Of a DNA stretch of 64,000 bases, positions 35,940-50,545 are shown in pieces. Below the pieces are notes generated by a model that saw nothing but the letters and a program-made list of their open reading frames with translations, was not told the DNA's origin and ran no database searches. The number at the start of each line of letters is the position of its first letter. Position 1 is the first letter of the stretch. The stretch is from Cantharellus purpuraceus (taxonomy: Eukaryota; Basidiomycota; Agaricomycetes; Cantharellales; Hydnaceae). Made by a program: the position numbers and the translations under genes. The DNA lies in contig JALBUN010000025.1 in assembly GCA_025174535.1 (NCBI GenBank), positions 1 through 64,000 on the forward strand, read 5' to 3'.

Positions 35940-36078
35940 ATGTAGTGCTTCTTGGTATCTCCCCGAGGCTGAACCATCTCGCTGCGAGAAATTGGTAATG
36001 TATTCCAAGTGTTGTTTAAATACAAGATAATGATGCCGAGTGCATATTTACACAAAGTCAACGAGTCCCAGAGTCTTC

Positions 36079-39000
36079 TCACGCCTCCTCCATGGCACCA
36101 TCAATGATGCCCTTCAGAGGCGTATCAGACACAAATGCCGAAAGCGTGATATGGATCCCCGTCCGCTCGCCAAAGTGCTCTGCGAAGCGGATAAAGTCCA
36201 TCGACTGCAGGCCGACGGCGTGCAGGGACCGCGAGAGCAGGTCGGGCGAGGGCGCGTAGCCGAATAGCTCGCCCAGTAAGTCGAGCGCCGCCGTGGCGGG
36301 GTCATCCCGCGTGCCGGAGGGGCTGTCGGCGCCGTCGGCCCGCGGGGGGTCCGTTGCACCGGGGAGCGGCGGCCGGGGTGGGGAAGGGGGCTGCCGAGGC
36401 GGCTTGCGGAGCCCGGGATGGGCCGTGCTGAGGGCGATGAGGCCCTCCTGCGGCGTGACGGCGGCGACGTCCGCCCAGCCATACCGCGCCACCATCTTTG
36501 TGAGCGCCGTGCCAGGCCCCACGTCGATGATGGTCGCCCCCGCCCCTGCGAATGTGGTGCGGACGTGCTGCATGGCGCGGAAAAAGTCGAGCGGGTCGCG
36601 CATGTGCCGCAGCCAGTACTTGATGCCGAGGCGGGCGCCGCTGAGGGGGCCGCCGGTGACGCCGGAGATGAAGCGGACGGGGGTGTCGCGCGGGGTGTAG
36701 GTGAAGGGGGCGAGGGTGATGGCGGGGGCTTCCATGAGGGCGGAGTGGAAGGGGAGGCTGGTGGGCACGGGGAGGGTTTTGATGCGGCGGCGGGTGAATT
36801 CGGCGTCGGCGGATGCGATCTGGGCGGAGGTGCCGGAGAGGACGAGGTGGGTGGGGCCGATGAGGGTGGCGATGGTGGGCGGGGAAGGGAGGGAGGCCAG
36901 GGAGCGGCGCGCCAGGGGGTGGGTGCAGAATACGTTGAGCATGGCGCCTTTGACGGTGCGGAGGACGATGGCCCGTCGGACGAGGATGTTGACGGCGGTC
37001 TCTTCGGAGAGGATGCCGGCGGTGACGGCCGCGGCGTATTCGCCGAAGCAGTAGCCCAGAACGGCCCCGGGGACGATGCCCTGCTCCGAGAGTGTCTGGA
37101 CGAGGGTGAGCTGCAACGCCAGTGTCCTGAGCTGGCGCTCAAGATCCAGACTAGGGCGAAGCGGAAGGCGTCAACGGCAGGCGCCGGCAAGGCGGGGTGT
37201 GAGACTTACTCTGGGACATGCACGGCATCTGCGAGGCTAGATCGTATCTGCTGGGCTGCCGCCATCAGCCGCGTCTCAATGGCGTTCAGTTTTGCCGTGT
37301 CGGCGGCAGCACTGGGGAGGGAGGACCAAGGGCCGAACAGAAACACAGGCGAGGGGCCCGCCGCCGCCGCTGCCCGGTGATTGCGCTTCAACGCCTCGCG
37401 TACGATCCGAGCGAGGAGCTCGGACGCGATGGGAGGACACGCCGCCAACGACGGGCTGCACGCCAACGAGTGCGACACCTGCAGCGACGCATACCGCTCG
37501 GGCATGGTCCCCTCCTCGAGGGAGCTGACAAAGTAGGGGAGGAGCGGCGTGATGGGAAGCATGCCCTTGTGGCGCTTCACACGGTCGACGTACTCGCGGA
37601 ACGGGACGAGCGCCGGCACGCCGATGCCCGCCGTCTCGCCCATGCGCTGCGCCACCTCCGCCCACGCGCCCCGGTGCGGGTTCGCCAGGTGGATCACCCG
37701 TCTGCCCCCGCCGCTCATGCGCGGGGACACGACGACGTCGCGCAGCGCGTCGGCGCACACGTCGGACGGGATCCACGTCACGTGCGGCATGGAGCGCGGG
37801 AACGCGCGCAGCGCCGGGAGGGACGCGATCATCATGGGCATCATCTCCTTCTGCGACCACGCGCCCGTCACCGTGTCGCCGCATATCTGCCCCACGCGCA
37901 CAATGTTCAGGTGGAACGCGGCGGCGGCGGCGGCGGCGTGCATGCGCAGGAGACTGTGTTCGGCGACGAGCTTGGAGATGGCGTATCCCTGGCGTGGGGT
38001 GGTCAGTGGGCGACGACGCTGTGCAGACGGATGGGAATACGGCACCTGCACGAGCGAGTCCGACACGCGCGGCTCCAGCACGTCTTCAGGGACCAGCTCC
38101 CGCCCGTAATTGAACGTGCTGGCGTACGATCCGATGTAGTGGTACCTGACCTGCTTGTCCGCCTCGACGCACAGCTCGGCGAGGGTGCGCGTGCACCGCA
38201 GAAAAGGGTGGAACTTGACGAGGGGGAGGTTAAAGTCCACGATCCACGCGGCGTGTATGACCTCGTCCACCCTCTCCACCAGCGTCGCATAGTCCCCCTC
38301 CGCCAGCCCGAGCCTCGGCCCGCACAGGTCCGTCGTCCGCAGCCCCTGCAGCGCCCCCCGCGCCCGCGCGTCGTGCAGCACCTGCACATCCAGGCCGTGT
38401 TTCGCAAACGACGCGCAGAGCCGTGTCCACGGGTCCCCGCGCACGATGCAATACACCGTGTGCGACGCCGTGGCCAGCAGACGGCGCAGCAGCTGCACAC
38501 CCAGCATCCCGTTCCCGCCCGTGAGCAGAAAATGCGTGCCCCCCCCCGCCGACACGCGCTTCTCGGCCGGCGGCACACCCAGCGGTGCCCCAAACGTATT
38601 GATGAGCTCCTCAAAGTCCTCCTGACTCACGCACGACGACGGCGGTCTCTGCGACCCCATGGCCCCTTTGCCCAGCGACGGCACGCCGGCATCGGCACCG
38701 CCCGCTAGCGCACCCACGCTGGCGTCCATCGGCGGCGTGTGCGGCGGCGTATGCGGCGGCGTCAGCGGCGCGTCCTTCCAGCACCGCTTGCGGTCAAACG
38801 GGTAAAACGGCAACCCGCGCACCACGGCGGGGTCGACGGCGCGCTTGTCGTACACCGTGTCAAACGCCAGCGTGTGCCCGCGCTCGTACAGGAGACACGC
38901 CGCCTCGAGGATGCGGCGCTCCTCCAGGAGGCACGCCAGCGGCCCCGTGCGGAAGGCGTCGTCGAACGCGTGCGGGTCGAGCTGCTCGAGGTTGAGCAGC

Positions 39001-40840
39001 CCGAGGGGGACGTCGGCGGCGGCCGCGGGCGGGACGGCGGCGCGCGTCGTGTCGTCGCTGTGGAGGTCGACGAGGCCGTCGAGCGTGTTGGTGATGAGGG
39101 CGCGGCGGTGGTGCGTGTGGTGGTCGCGCGCCAGGGCGAGTGTCGCGGCGAGGTCGCGGAGGCTGCAGTGCGTGTCGCGGGCCCAGGCGCAGACGGTGCG
39201 GATCCGGGCGCAGAGCGCGGCGGGGGACTTGGCGGAGAAGGGTAGCAGGTAGTATGGCGGGGAGTGGGGCGAGGCGAGGGACGAGGGTGACGGGGGCGAC
39301 TGCTGGGAGGCGGAAGGCGGTGGTGGGGGCTTTTCGATGATGATGCTGGCGATGGAGCCTGTAAACCCAAACGCGTTGACCTGGGCTATCAGTCGGTCGC
39401 CCGTGAGCGGCATGGGTTCCACGGGGACAATAACGGAGCCCTTGAGAAACTCCTTGTGTGGCCTGGCATGGTGCGGCGGGACCGTGTCGTGTTCAAAGCA
39501 CGACAAGACCTTCAGGATGCCTGAATAATACACGGTGAGAGACGCGGGACTGGGGGAGACGACAGGGACGGGGACGAACCGACTTGTGCGGCGGCACCGT
39601 GACAGTGCCCGAGGATGGTCTTGGAGGAGGACAATATCAAAGGATCGTCGTCGCGCGTGCCGTAGGTCGCGCGAATGCCCTCTGCCTCCAATGCATCGCC
39701 CACCGGCGTCCCAGTACCATGCGCTACACGTTGAACCACGAATGAGCGATGCGAGCACTTTGGCCACAGCAGCGACGCACCTTCGACGAGCCGGACATCC
39801 GCCGGCGTGAGGCGGGCAGCTTTGAGCAACGAGCGAGCGAGTGCGGCCTGCGCGGGGCTATTCGGCGTGATGAGCGTGCGCGTGGCGCCATTGTGTCCGC
39901 TGGCGAGCGCACGTATGATGCCCTGCACTGGGTCGCCCGCCGCGCGCGCGGCGCTGTGTCTCTTGAGGACGAAAAAGACGGCGCCTTCCTATATATGGCT
40001 GCATGTTAATTATAACCGCGCGACAGGGGGTGGGAAGGGGCGGACAGAGGGTGAGTAGCCGTCTGCGTCCGGGGAGAAGGCTGAGGAGCGGCCGCTGCGG
40101 GACGCCACACCGGCCGAAACAGCCCACCCGAACGGCGCAGCGCTAAAGTGCGTGGCGAGAGAGCCGACGATAGCCACTTCTGCACCTTCATGAAGCAGCG
40201 AGTGGATTCCTGAAAAGAACCCAAATTCAGAGGGTGCTTCGCGCATATATAGAGTATGCCACTTGCCGTCACGCAGTGCAAAGGCGCCGCTGGCACACGC
40301 ATTCGACACGGTGTTGCAAGATCCGCGCAGGTTGAACGTGTGGGCAATGTATCCGGGGACGCCGCTGGGGTCGCTGTTGGGGGCCCAGTTGGCATCAAAG
40401 GCGCTGGGCCCGTCGTCGTGCCAGCGCTTCATGTCCCACCCGTCCTCCGTGCCCACGCCCACCGACACGGACACGTTCCGCCCGCGCAGCGAGCAGGGCG
40501 GGATGCCGGCATTCTCGAGGGCCTCGTATGTGAGCTCCAGCGCGAGGCGTGTGTTGGGGCGCAGCGTTGCCGCCTCGGTGTCTGCGATGCCGAAAAAGTG
40601 CGGGTCGAATCGCTCGATGCCTTCCTCGCCCAGCCACCCCCCGCGTCCGCTGACGCGCGGCGGCGGGTCTGCGGGGCCATCAGAGGAGAAGGAGAACCCG
40701 CGTGTGGGAGGCGGCGGTGTGCTGCACAGCTCCCAGTCGCCTCGATTGAAGACGGACCAAAGTTGGTCGCTTCGCAGAACTTTGCCAGGCAGTCGACAGG
40801 CTGTACCGATGATGCAAGGCGGGTCGTCAGTCAAATCCAT
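36079..40840 (-). CDS. Iterative-type polyketide synthase with order KS - thioester reductase - AT - ACP
   Basis: Seven exons (40840-40267, 40209-40046, 39988-39781, 39723-39580, 39520-38046, 37988-37210, 37150-36079) join in phase to exactly 4,416 nt, or 1,471 residues. KS, about 6-430: IIGTACRLPG, active Cys182 in SNACASGA, HGTGT at 317-321, and His355 in KTILGHCHGAAA. A KS-to-AT linker follows (FSAKSPAALCARIR, about 460), then without an AT the post-AT motif LPFYPFDRKRCW (about 600-611). The NAD(P)-binding thioester reductase, about 690-1050, has TGGNGMLG, IGSYAS and the GYAISK Tyr/Lys pair. AT, about 1067-1350: the nucleophile motif reads GYCFG (Cys1149) instead of GHSLG, and the catalytic His region is PFHSALM. 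ACP: Ser1431 in VGLQSMD. No SAT, PT, DH, KR or ER is seen. The first intron is GC-AG. The likely product is a polyketide released reductively; its structure is unknown. The gene is divergent from an MFS exporter. Confidence 0.85.
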
Positions 40841-41231
40841 GAATCAACTACAGAACATGGGTATACTTGCCAGAAACGCCCTACTTTACTTTCTTATGAG
40901 TATGCGGGTGCTGATGAAATTCCGTGCTCCCGCCACCTTTTCCCTAGAAACTATTAATGATTCTCCAGATTTGAATGCCGCGCTTAATATTCCAAAGTTG
41001 GCAAATCTGGATATTCTCGATTTACGCCTATATTAGATAATAAATGTGTTTCACAGGCCTAGTAGCCCGAATAGGGAATGGCTGACACACGGATACGGCG
41101 CGCATCAGTGCTGCTTCTATTGATGCGAAGTCTTCTTTGTACGACGCCACTCAGCTCACCTCAGCCGCCATGAAACATAATACATTTTTATTCCCACAAG
41201 TGAGTCTGTTGTTTCCTTCACGTCGTCCACC
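40841..41231. promoter_or_regulatory. Shared divergent promoter region of PKS and MFS genes
   Basis: These 391 bp separate the PKS start (minus, 40840) and the MFS start (plus, 41232), so both promoters must lie here. A divergent layout like this is common for co-regulated natural-product genes. No binding site can be named. A plus-strand open frame to 41036 is probably spurious. Confidence 0.5.
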
Positions 41232-43332
41232 ATGTCCACTGAGCACGTCAACGACAGTGCCAACGGCCTCACTCCCCCTCCCAAAACCGACGACAAGCCA
41301 CTAGACTCCCTCGCAACCCTTCCCACGTTCCTCAAGGGCACGCTTCTCGTCTCCTTTTGCTTTGCGCAGTTTCTCGATGCTTTCAACAATTCCTCCCTCT
41401 TTGCTGCCATTCCACCCATCTCGGTCGCGCTCCACATTGATAACAGCAGATCCGTATGGCTTATCAGTGCCTACCAGCTCACCTTTGCCGCCCTCCTTCT
41501 CAGCGTACGTCCGTCCACCCGTTCCCACGTCCAACACCTTTCTCATTCACGTTTTCTCTAGAGCGGCCGCTTCAGCGACCTGTACAGCCCAAGTACGTGT
41601 TTCTCGTACTAGCCCATGCCACAAACTCACAGTGTTTGCGTCAAAAAAAAACAGAGTACATTTTCGTCTTGGGCATGCTCCTCATGTCCTTCACCTCCCT
41701 CGGCGCCGGCTTTGTCCGCGCCGAAATCCCGCTCATCGTCCTCCGGGCCTTTATGGGTGTCGGTCAGTCTACTTTGGCTTCGGCGGCCCCGTCGTTTCTC
41801 CGAGGCTGAATGAGTTGAACGGCTATAGGTGCCGCGCTGAACATCCCGTCGGCCATGAGCTTGATCATCCGTCTCTTCCCCAATCCGGCTAGCCAGTCTA
41901 AGGCCCTAGCCGCTTTTGCCGGGGCGGCGGCGATCGGAAACGGTATGCGCGACAATTGTTTCATCGGCACAGTGCTGGTGCTGACGCGTCCTGCCTACTA
42001 GTGCTTGGTCTGATCATCGGCGCCTTGCTAGCGTCATTCGCATCCTGGCCCTGGATTTTTTACTTTATCGCCATCTTCAGTTTCATCCTCGCCGTATCCG
42101 TGCTGGTCCTCACCCCCTCCGTTACGATAGACCACTCTGGACAAAAGTACAATCGCTTCAAGCGTCTGGATCTTCTCGGCGTGTCGTTCCTTACAAGTAC
42201 GCGTTTTTCATCTCGGGTCATTTTTTTTTGCGATTGATGTAATGCACAGTCGCGCTCATTTTGTTCGTGTTTGCGGTTACATCGGGGTCTGTCGATGGAT
42301 GGGGCACTGCCACCGTCATTGCGCCACTCGTGCTCTCCGTCTTCCTCACCGTGATCTTCTTCATCTGGGAGGCGCGTCTCCCCGAGTCGCTCGCCGCAGT
42401 GTACGTCCAGCCACCCTCCCTTCTTTCCTCCCCATGACCACACCCTCACACACACCCGTGTTCTGCCCGATCCAGTCCGCCTTCCATGTGGAAGTATGAG
42501 AATTTCTCGATTCTCATCGTGGTGGGGTTGCAGCCCTTCATGTGGTGGGCTTCTGTGCAGCTCCTCTTCTCGTGGTACTATCAACTCGTGTTTGGCTGGT
42601 CGACGATCAAGACGGCCGTGCACTTGTACGTGTGTTCAACGTCTATTTCATCGATGTACAGTTTGCTCAATCACACGTGTTTACCCTTCCTGCCGTGGTG
42701 CAGCCTCCCACTGGGCCTGGCGTCCTTCCCCGTGATGGGCCTCGCCTCCGCCCTGCAGCAAAACCTCCCGCTCAAATGGGTCATCCTGTTCGGCGAGGTC
42801 CTCGTGCTCATCGGCACGATCTTGTTCCCCTTTGCCAGCTCCACGCTCGACTTTTGGAAGTTTGCGTTTCCGGGATTTTTCATCGGTACGGCGGGGATGA
42901 CGATTGTGTTTGCTACTACCAAGTGAGTGGCGCGGTGTTCTTGTTCTCATCGATGACGGTGGCGGCTGATGCGCCTTTTTTTGTGTGTGCAGTATCGCCC
43001 TGTTCGCCATCACGCCTCCCGAAGTCTCGGGCATCGTCGGCGCGATCTTCACCTGCGCGCTCCAGCTAGGCTCCGCCGCCGGCGCGGCCATCGTGACGTC
43101 CATCCAAACGAGCGTGCAGCAGTCGCACGGGGGGCCGAACGGGTTCCAGGGGCGCGCGGCGGGGTTCTGGTTCTTGTTTGCGTTTAATGCGGTGGTGGCG
43201 GTGGGGGTGGTGGTGTTTATGCGGAATACGGTGCCGCCGTTGAAGGCGCAGAAGGTGAAGGAGGAGGCGGAGAAGGTGAAGGAGAAGGAGAAGGGTGTGG
43301 AGGCGGAGGCGGTGGGGGTCGCGGAGGCGTGA
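41232..43332 (+). CDS. MFS drug/metabolite exporter (DHA2-like, 14-helix type)
   Basis: Exon 1 (41232-41504) carries FLKGTLLVSFCFAQFLDAFN and VWLISAYQLTFAALLL. Exon 2 (41562-41592) carries SGRFSDLYSP, the loop 2-3 motif. Later exons carry YIFVLGMLLMSFTSLGAGFV, IVLRAFMGVGAALNIPSAMS, LGLIIGALLASFASWPWIFY (the antiporter-type motif C region), LDLLGVSFLT, LILFVFAVTSGSVDGWGTAT and SILIVVGLQPFMWWASVQLL. They end with PPEVSGIVGAIFTCALQLGS and a Lys/Glu-rich tail, TGA at 43330-43332. About nine short introns join in phase, one with an A-run before its acceptor (about 41650). The protein is expected in the plasma membrane, exporting small molecules by proton antiport. Its position suggests export of, or self-protection against, the PKS product. 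No lesion seen. Confidence 0.83.
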
Positions 43333-46200
43333 GTGGAGGCGTTAGTGGAGGGCGGGCGGGCGTGCGGGCGTGCAGTGCGTGTGCGTGTGCGTGTGTGTGT
43401 GGGTGCGGTAGGTTGGTATGCCGGCGTTTGAGGATGGATGGGTGATGCCGAGTCGGTTGCATGTCATCATATGCGACTGGGTCAATTCTTGATGGCGGAC
43501 ACGATGGCTATGCGCATTTTTTTTTTTTACCCTTTTCAACGCTATTTCAACGCTTTTGTCAACGCTTTTGTGTTTCGTCCCCTCTCTCGTTCGCTGCTAT
43601 AAGTAGATAAAGTTCATTAAGATATGGGTGCCTATCCTGGTAGGCGCCGCACTTATTATCATAATGGTTTTTTTCTTCTTTTTGACCATGACCATAATGG
43701 GTGATAACCCTGGGAATGTCACAGGGTCCCAGTTATCTTTATAAGATATTGCCTCGCTAGGAGATGGGCACCCAGGGTTATCGTGGTGTCTTTGACCGAC
43801 CGGTTGGGCCTACGGCAAATTATTACTTGGGAAAGTTTCATGTATGGCGTTCAACGCCTGTCAGGTGACTTATTAAGTGAGAGTGTTCACAAGATATAAG
43901 TATCGATAACTGCCTGGTGGGTACCAAATTAGCATATGGTGGTGAATTTCCTGTCATAAATGCTCCGTGTGTCGGGTGTCACAGTATAAATTGGGAACTT
44001 GCGCGAACACGCTTCACCGGTGCCGTCCCTTTTTCTTTCACTGCCTCCTTCCCCTTCCCCCCTCTCTTCTCTCTCAGGTGATCAAATTGATTTCGGACTT
44101 GTCGGTTGGATAGGCACCAAAGTTGGATAAGTAGGAGGGCTGGTGCGATGCTAGATGCGTTCCACAGCGGGTTGTCCGGGCAGCCACACCTGTCTTCGAT
44201 CCCCCCTCTCCCGTCATAGTGACGCCTCACCGATGCATCGTGTCAGGGGCACGCCGCAGCTGCAGGTTCCAACTCATATTGACGTTTTGATTTATTTTTT
44301 TTCGTGTGTGCGCGTACTCTACCGCACGGCGTGGCGGTCCGGGTGATACCAAGCACACGATTGCAAGATCTCAAAGGGTGTTTCTCACCGGTAATATGAT
44401 GGAGCGCATCATCATCACACAATAAGTCGGCGTTTTCGAATATGCTGATCCTATGCTTGGGGACAGACCTGGCCCAATAGCCAGGACCCTCCCCAGGTAC
44501 CTTCCCAGGGAACGCTTTGTTACGCACGCATGATACGGTCGCCGGAAGCGAGTGAGCAGATGATTGTGGCGGCCATCAATCGGCTACTCTGATCAGCGAT
44601 TTATCATGGGGATCATATAAAGTAGCGTTGGTCAGATCAGCCAGGTGGTGAGTGTGGGTGTGAGCACCACCTGTGCACGGGCGTTGGTCCCATGCTTTTT
44701 TTAATCGTCCGACTGTCTCCGACGTCTGTGAAGCTTTCAAGCCAGGCATTCCATTTCCACCACGCCCATCGCCCATCGCCCATCGCCCATCGCCCCATCG
44801 CCCCATCGCCCATTCTCCTTTTGACTTGTACTTTACATCAATATGATTGAATAGCATCCGCATGGGTGGTCTTGAAAGATGGAATTACGTCTAAACGAGT
44901 GGGATAGAACAGGGGGTGGGGTAGGAGGTGCCGGCACCGGCCAAGCACACCAATTACTTCTTGTTGCAATGCAGGGTCATGGGAACTCGCCGACACATCA
45001 ACGGTACAGCCACACCATCCCATACATATACAGACAAAGGTCAAAATGCTTCTCATGGTCGCAGCTGTCCCCGCGATGGCCTGCTGTTCCATATAGTTAG
45101 AGTGTGTGTGTGCTGCAGAGACTGCTGCAAATGCATCCCATTTGGCTCTGGGGTTGATGCGTGAGAAACCATGGCGTTTGACAGACTTGCGGTTCAACGA
45201 TTGCACCAGACTGACTGACACACCACGCTCCGGCTTGCCGTAGTGGCTTATTGCTATGTACGTAATCTAGCACTCGCCCACTACCAGATGGCTACTTACT
45301 GTATTCACATGACCCTGGTTTCATCCACTAATTCGTTTCTGATCTGGGTCTATAACGACGCGACTGTCGGGCACATGTCTTTGCGCGTATTAACTTGCTT
45401 ATTTTTGCAAATAGTGATGATGCACCCGTCAGAGGCAGCGAACGTGAGACTCCGGATAGAATGGTGCGCGGTGGCCGTGGTGTGCAGATCAACTTTACAG
45501 GGTCGATCGTGGCAAATAATGACTAGGCGTGCAGAAGTAACGTCCAAGGTCAGAGACGGGAAAAGAGTCCCGGCGCTCCTGTTCCGTGAGTGGCTTCTGT
45601 GCCGCGATGGACGAGGTTACCCCAAGCTCTAGATCCCACTTATTGCAGTGCTGTATTGAAGACGGCCAATGGCACGCCACAGAGAGAGAGAGAGAGAGGG
45701 CCCTGGTGACGCAACACGGTGAACAGTATTACTGTTAATTAGTACAGTCCCAGTCCAGCTTCATCAACACTATCCGTTGCGAGGGAACACAGTATATTTC
45801 ATTTCCTACGCACGTGCACGCAAGTCATTCGTCGCCGAGATCTGTCTTATGGTTAGACGATTCATGCGCTTAATCTGGATTTGCTGCTGACGCTCGCCGG
45901 CTACTGTATACTTTAGTAGGAATTGGCCCTAGTTGACCCATGTCAAAACTTAAATGGTGCAGGATCTCGGAGGTTAATCGGCAGACTACTTTGTATGACA
46001 CTTATACAGACACAAGCGCAACCGGGCGATAACGTTAACCCAACCTCTTTGCGCACTGATCCGAGTTGCTGCCTTACATCAGTGCACTATACTGTCACGA
46101 TGCTACGATGGCCACGGACCACCTGTGGGCGAGTGGGTGCTGATATATAATGTCGCTGTCCCCGCGTATCGGGTTTTCCTCAGACTTGCACGAGTTCACC
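43333..46200. other. Long intergenic region without assignable gene
   Basis: Short frames such as 44838-45221 (minus) and 45243-45632 (plus) look like protein in places (SFLIWVYNDATVGHMS) but match nothing I can name. A heptamer microsatellite is annotated separately. A TATA-like gatatata near 46140 probably serves the gene at 46201. Confidence 0.4.
44765..44813. repeat. Microsatellite, catcgcc/catcgccc units
   Basis: Six to seven consecutive units of catcgcc or catcgccc. Low-complexity slippage tract. Confidence 0.85.
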
Positions 46201-47624
46201 ATGACAGATGGCAGCCCTCCCGCCGGTCCCCCACATTTACCCAACCCAGAAACACCTCTCGCATTCCTTCCTCCTACTCTTGCCGGTCAATTTGAAGTCT
46301 CTCGTTATCTTCTTGTAGCTACATGCGGGGTATAATGGCTTTCCTCGCTTTTGGTCGAGATAGTTGTACTGACGATGGGTATCAGATGTTCTCATGGGAT
46401 GTCTTGACAAACCTTCGAAATGATTACAGACTATTGACCAAGTATCGCTTGAGCTTGCCCACTGTAGCTTATTTCCTCTCGAGGTGAGTTGTATAATCAC
46501 TTTTCTCAAACGCGGCGTTTGATATAGACATACTGCCCTCTTTGAAGAATTGCCGCATTTGCATATATTGTCACTAGCACTGTCTTTACAAGTATGAGAT
46601 CCAGACAACCTCGTTCAAACAAACAAATGCCAACTCACATGTCTTCACTGAATCCGCAGTTGGAGCAGTCGGAAATTGCCAAACACTGCAAGTTGCCATT
46701 GGAATCTGCTTTGCAGTGGCCGCGCCAGCCACCTCCCTGCTCTTCTTTTTCCGCGTGCGGGCTGTCTTCAACAATGACAAGTACATCGTCGCTTTATTCA
46801 CTTTCCTCTGGCTAGCAACCCTGGCGGGGTCCATCACCGTCCCCTTTGCCATCAAAGGTGCCCACATTGGGCCTACGGATCACTGTATAAACACGGGTGT
46901 CAAGCCGTTTAGCTCCACAGGCATCATCGTGTCTACGGTGAACGACACACTAGTTTTTATCTTCATTTCCTGGCGACTGCTTCAAGGCTCGACACAAGAG
47001 GAAGCCTTCCCAAAACGTATGAAATCGTTCTTCATCGGGGATGGACTTCCAGCCTTCTCGAGGGCAATGTTTCAAAGTGGGCAGGAGTACTACTTGTGAG
47101 GTTTTTCCTGAATTTGCTGGACACCGTACCAGAAATTCAGCGTAGATTGTTTTCCTCATTTCAGGATTACCGTTGGGGGCAACATCTTGACTATGGGCAT
47201 GATTCTCGCCCCCGCTTCCCTCCCCGCCGTCTTTCATGCCATGTTCACCGTTCCCAATATTGCGATCGGTAACGCCATGGCCTGTCATGTCTACCGCGAC
47301 ATTAAATTCGGCCGCATCGACACGAACACTACGTTTCACACTACAGCAAGAAGCACCCTCCCCAGGTTTAACACTCCCAAGATCAGCCAAAACCGTGCAA
47401 ACACTTATGACATCACGTCGACGGGGTTTTCTGACACCATCACGCCTGAATACGGCATTCAGATCACAAAGACAGTACATAGATCTCCCGATATGCCAAT
47501 GGCGGTGAGACTACCACCAAACAGCCAATTCCAATCTGGATTCAGGGCTGGCTCTACCGGTATGGCCGCAGTTTTAGTTAGGAGGCTCTTGGGTTGTACT
47601 GATCATTCTTTGGTAGGCATATAA
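46201..47624 (+). CDS. Seven-helix membrane protein, paralogue 1
   Basis: Exon 1 (46201-46329) encodes MTDGSPPAGPPHLPNPETPL then AFLPPTLAGQFEVSRYLLVA. A phase-0 intron leads to MFSWDVLTNLRNDYRLLTKY (46386-46483), then RIAAFAYIVTSTVFT, GNCQTLQVAIGICFAVAAPA, SLLFFFRVRAVFNNDKYIVA, LFTFLWLATLAGSITVPFAI, STVNDTLVFIFISWRLLQ and TMGMILAPASLPAVFHAMFT. A polar tail follows, with the stop at 47622-47624. The family is widespread in Agaricomycetes and resembles a seven-helix receptor in topology; its function is unknown. It is clearly paralogous to the gene at 54051 over its whole length, but its C-terminal 30 residues (after SPDMPMA) are unrelated and may reflect an altered 3' end. Confidence 0.75.
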
Positions 47625-48424
47625 CCAAATGGTGCTTATTTGCACAAGTGGTATTCTTGTGTCACGCGCTATAACTTATTTGGCTATTGTCTTCGGACCG
47701 TGTTATTGTGATAGTGGGTCTATTACCTGCGATGGCAATCATGATGCTCTGTTAGTTATAAAGTACGAACGTCTTTACCGAAACTCAAAAGTGGTTCGTC
47801 CTCGGCATCAGTTTTAGTTCCACATGAAGCTGTACTTTCATAATGTACATCTGCGCATGACAGATTGGAGTAGTGAACGTAGTTGTGTAACGGCTATAGC
47901 ATGCCAATTAGGGACCGTGTTCTATGTAAAATAAACTTAAAATTAGCTAATAAAATAGTTAGATGTGTCATGCCTTCCCCATTCTTTCCTCATCCTGTAA
48001 ATCGCGTCCGAAACAGATCAACGATGGGTGGCAGCAGCGCAGCCTACAAAACAACCCAATCAATGCTAACCACTCGCTAGCTGCACTTCTAACAAGTTCC
48101 GTAGTGATATCTGTCATCGATGCGGTAATTCATGATAAATACCCGAAACAACAAGCCGAAACGGGTAGAAGCAAGTCGGGCCGTGAGAAATGGACATGGC
48201 GGATAGATGCAGTGTTTTAGGCGTCCATCAATAATTCTGGAATATTTTCACCCTGAATGGTCGGCGGGTGATTTCAATGTGGGTCTTCCATGTAGTAATA
48301 AAACATGACCCCCTGCCGAAATATCATAAAAGTAGCCGCCGGTGGGCCAGTTCTCTTAGTTACCAAAGGTCGCACCCCGTAGTGAATTACCCATCTTGAC
48401 GTTCAAACTACTCAGCAGCAAATT
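47625..48424. other. Intergenic region upstream of halogenase
   Basis: No gene supported. Presumably contains the halogenase promoter. Confidence 0.4.

Positions 48425-50545
<2,121 letters not shown>

Noticed and set aside
36114..39400. Several long plus- and minus-strand open frames across the PKS (for example plus 37218-38708)
   Set aside because: Shadows of very GC-rich coding sequence; their translations are low-complexity Arg/Pro/Ala-rich and match no family, while the minus-strand PKS frame has clear motifs.
40850..41036. Small plus-strand open frame between PKS and MFS
   Set aside because: Lies in the shared promoter region, no recognisable motif, and length is within chance expectation.
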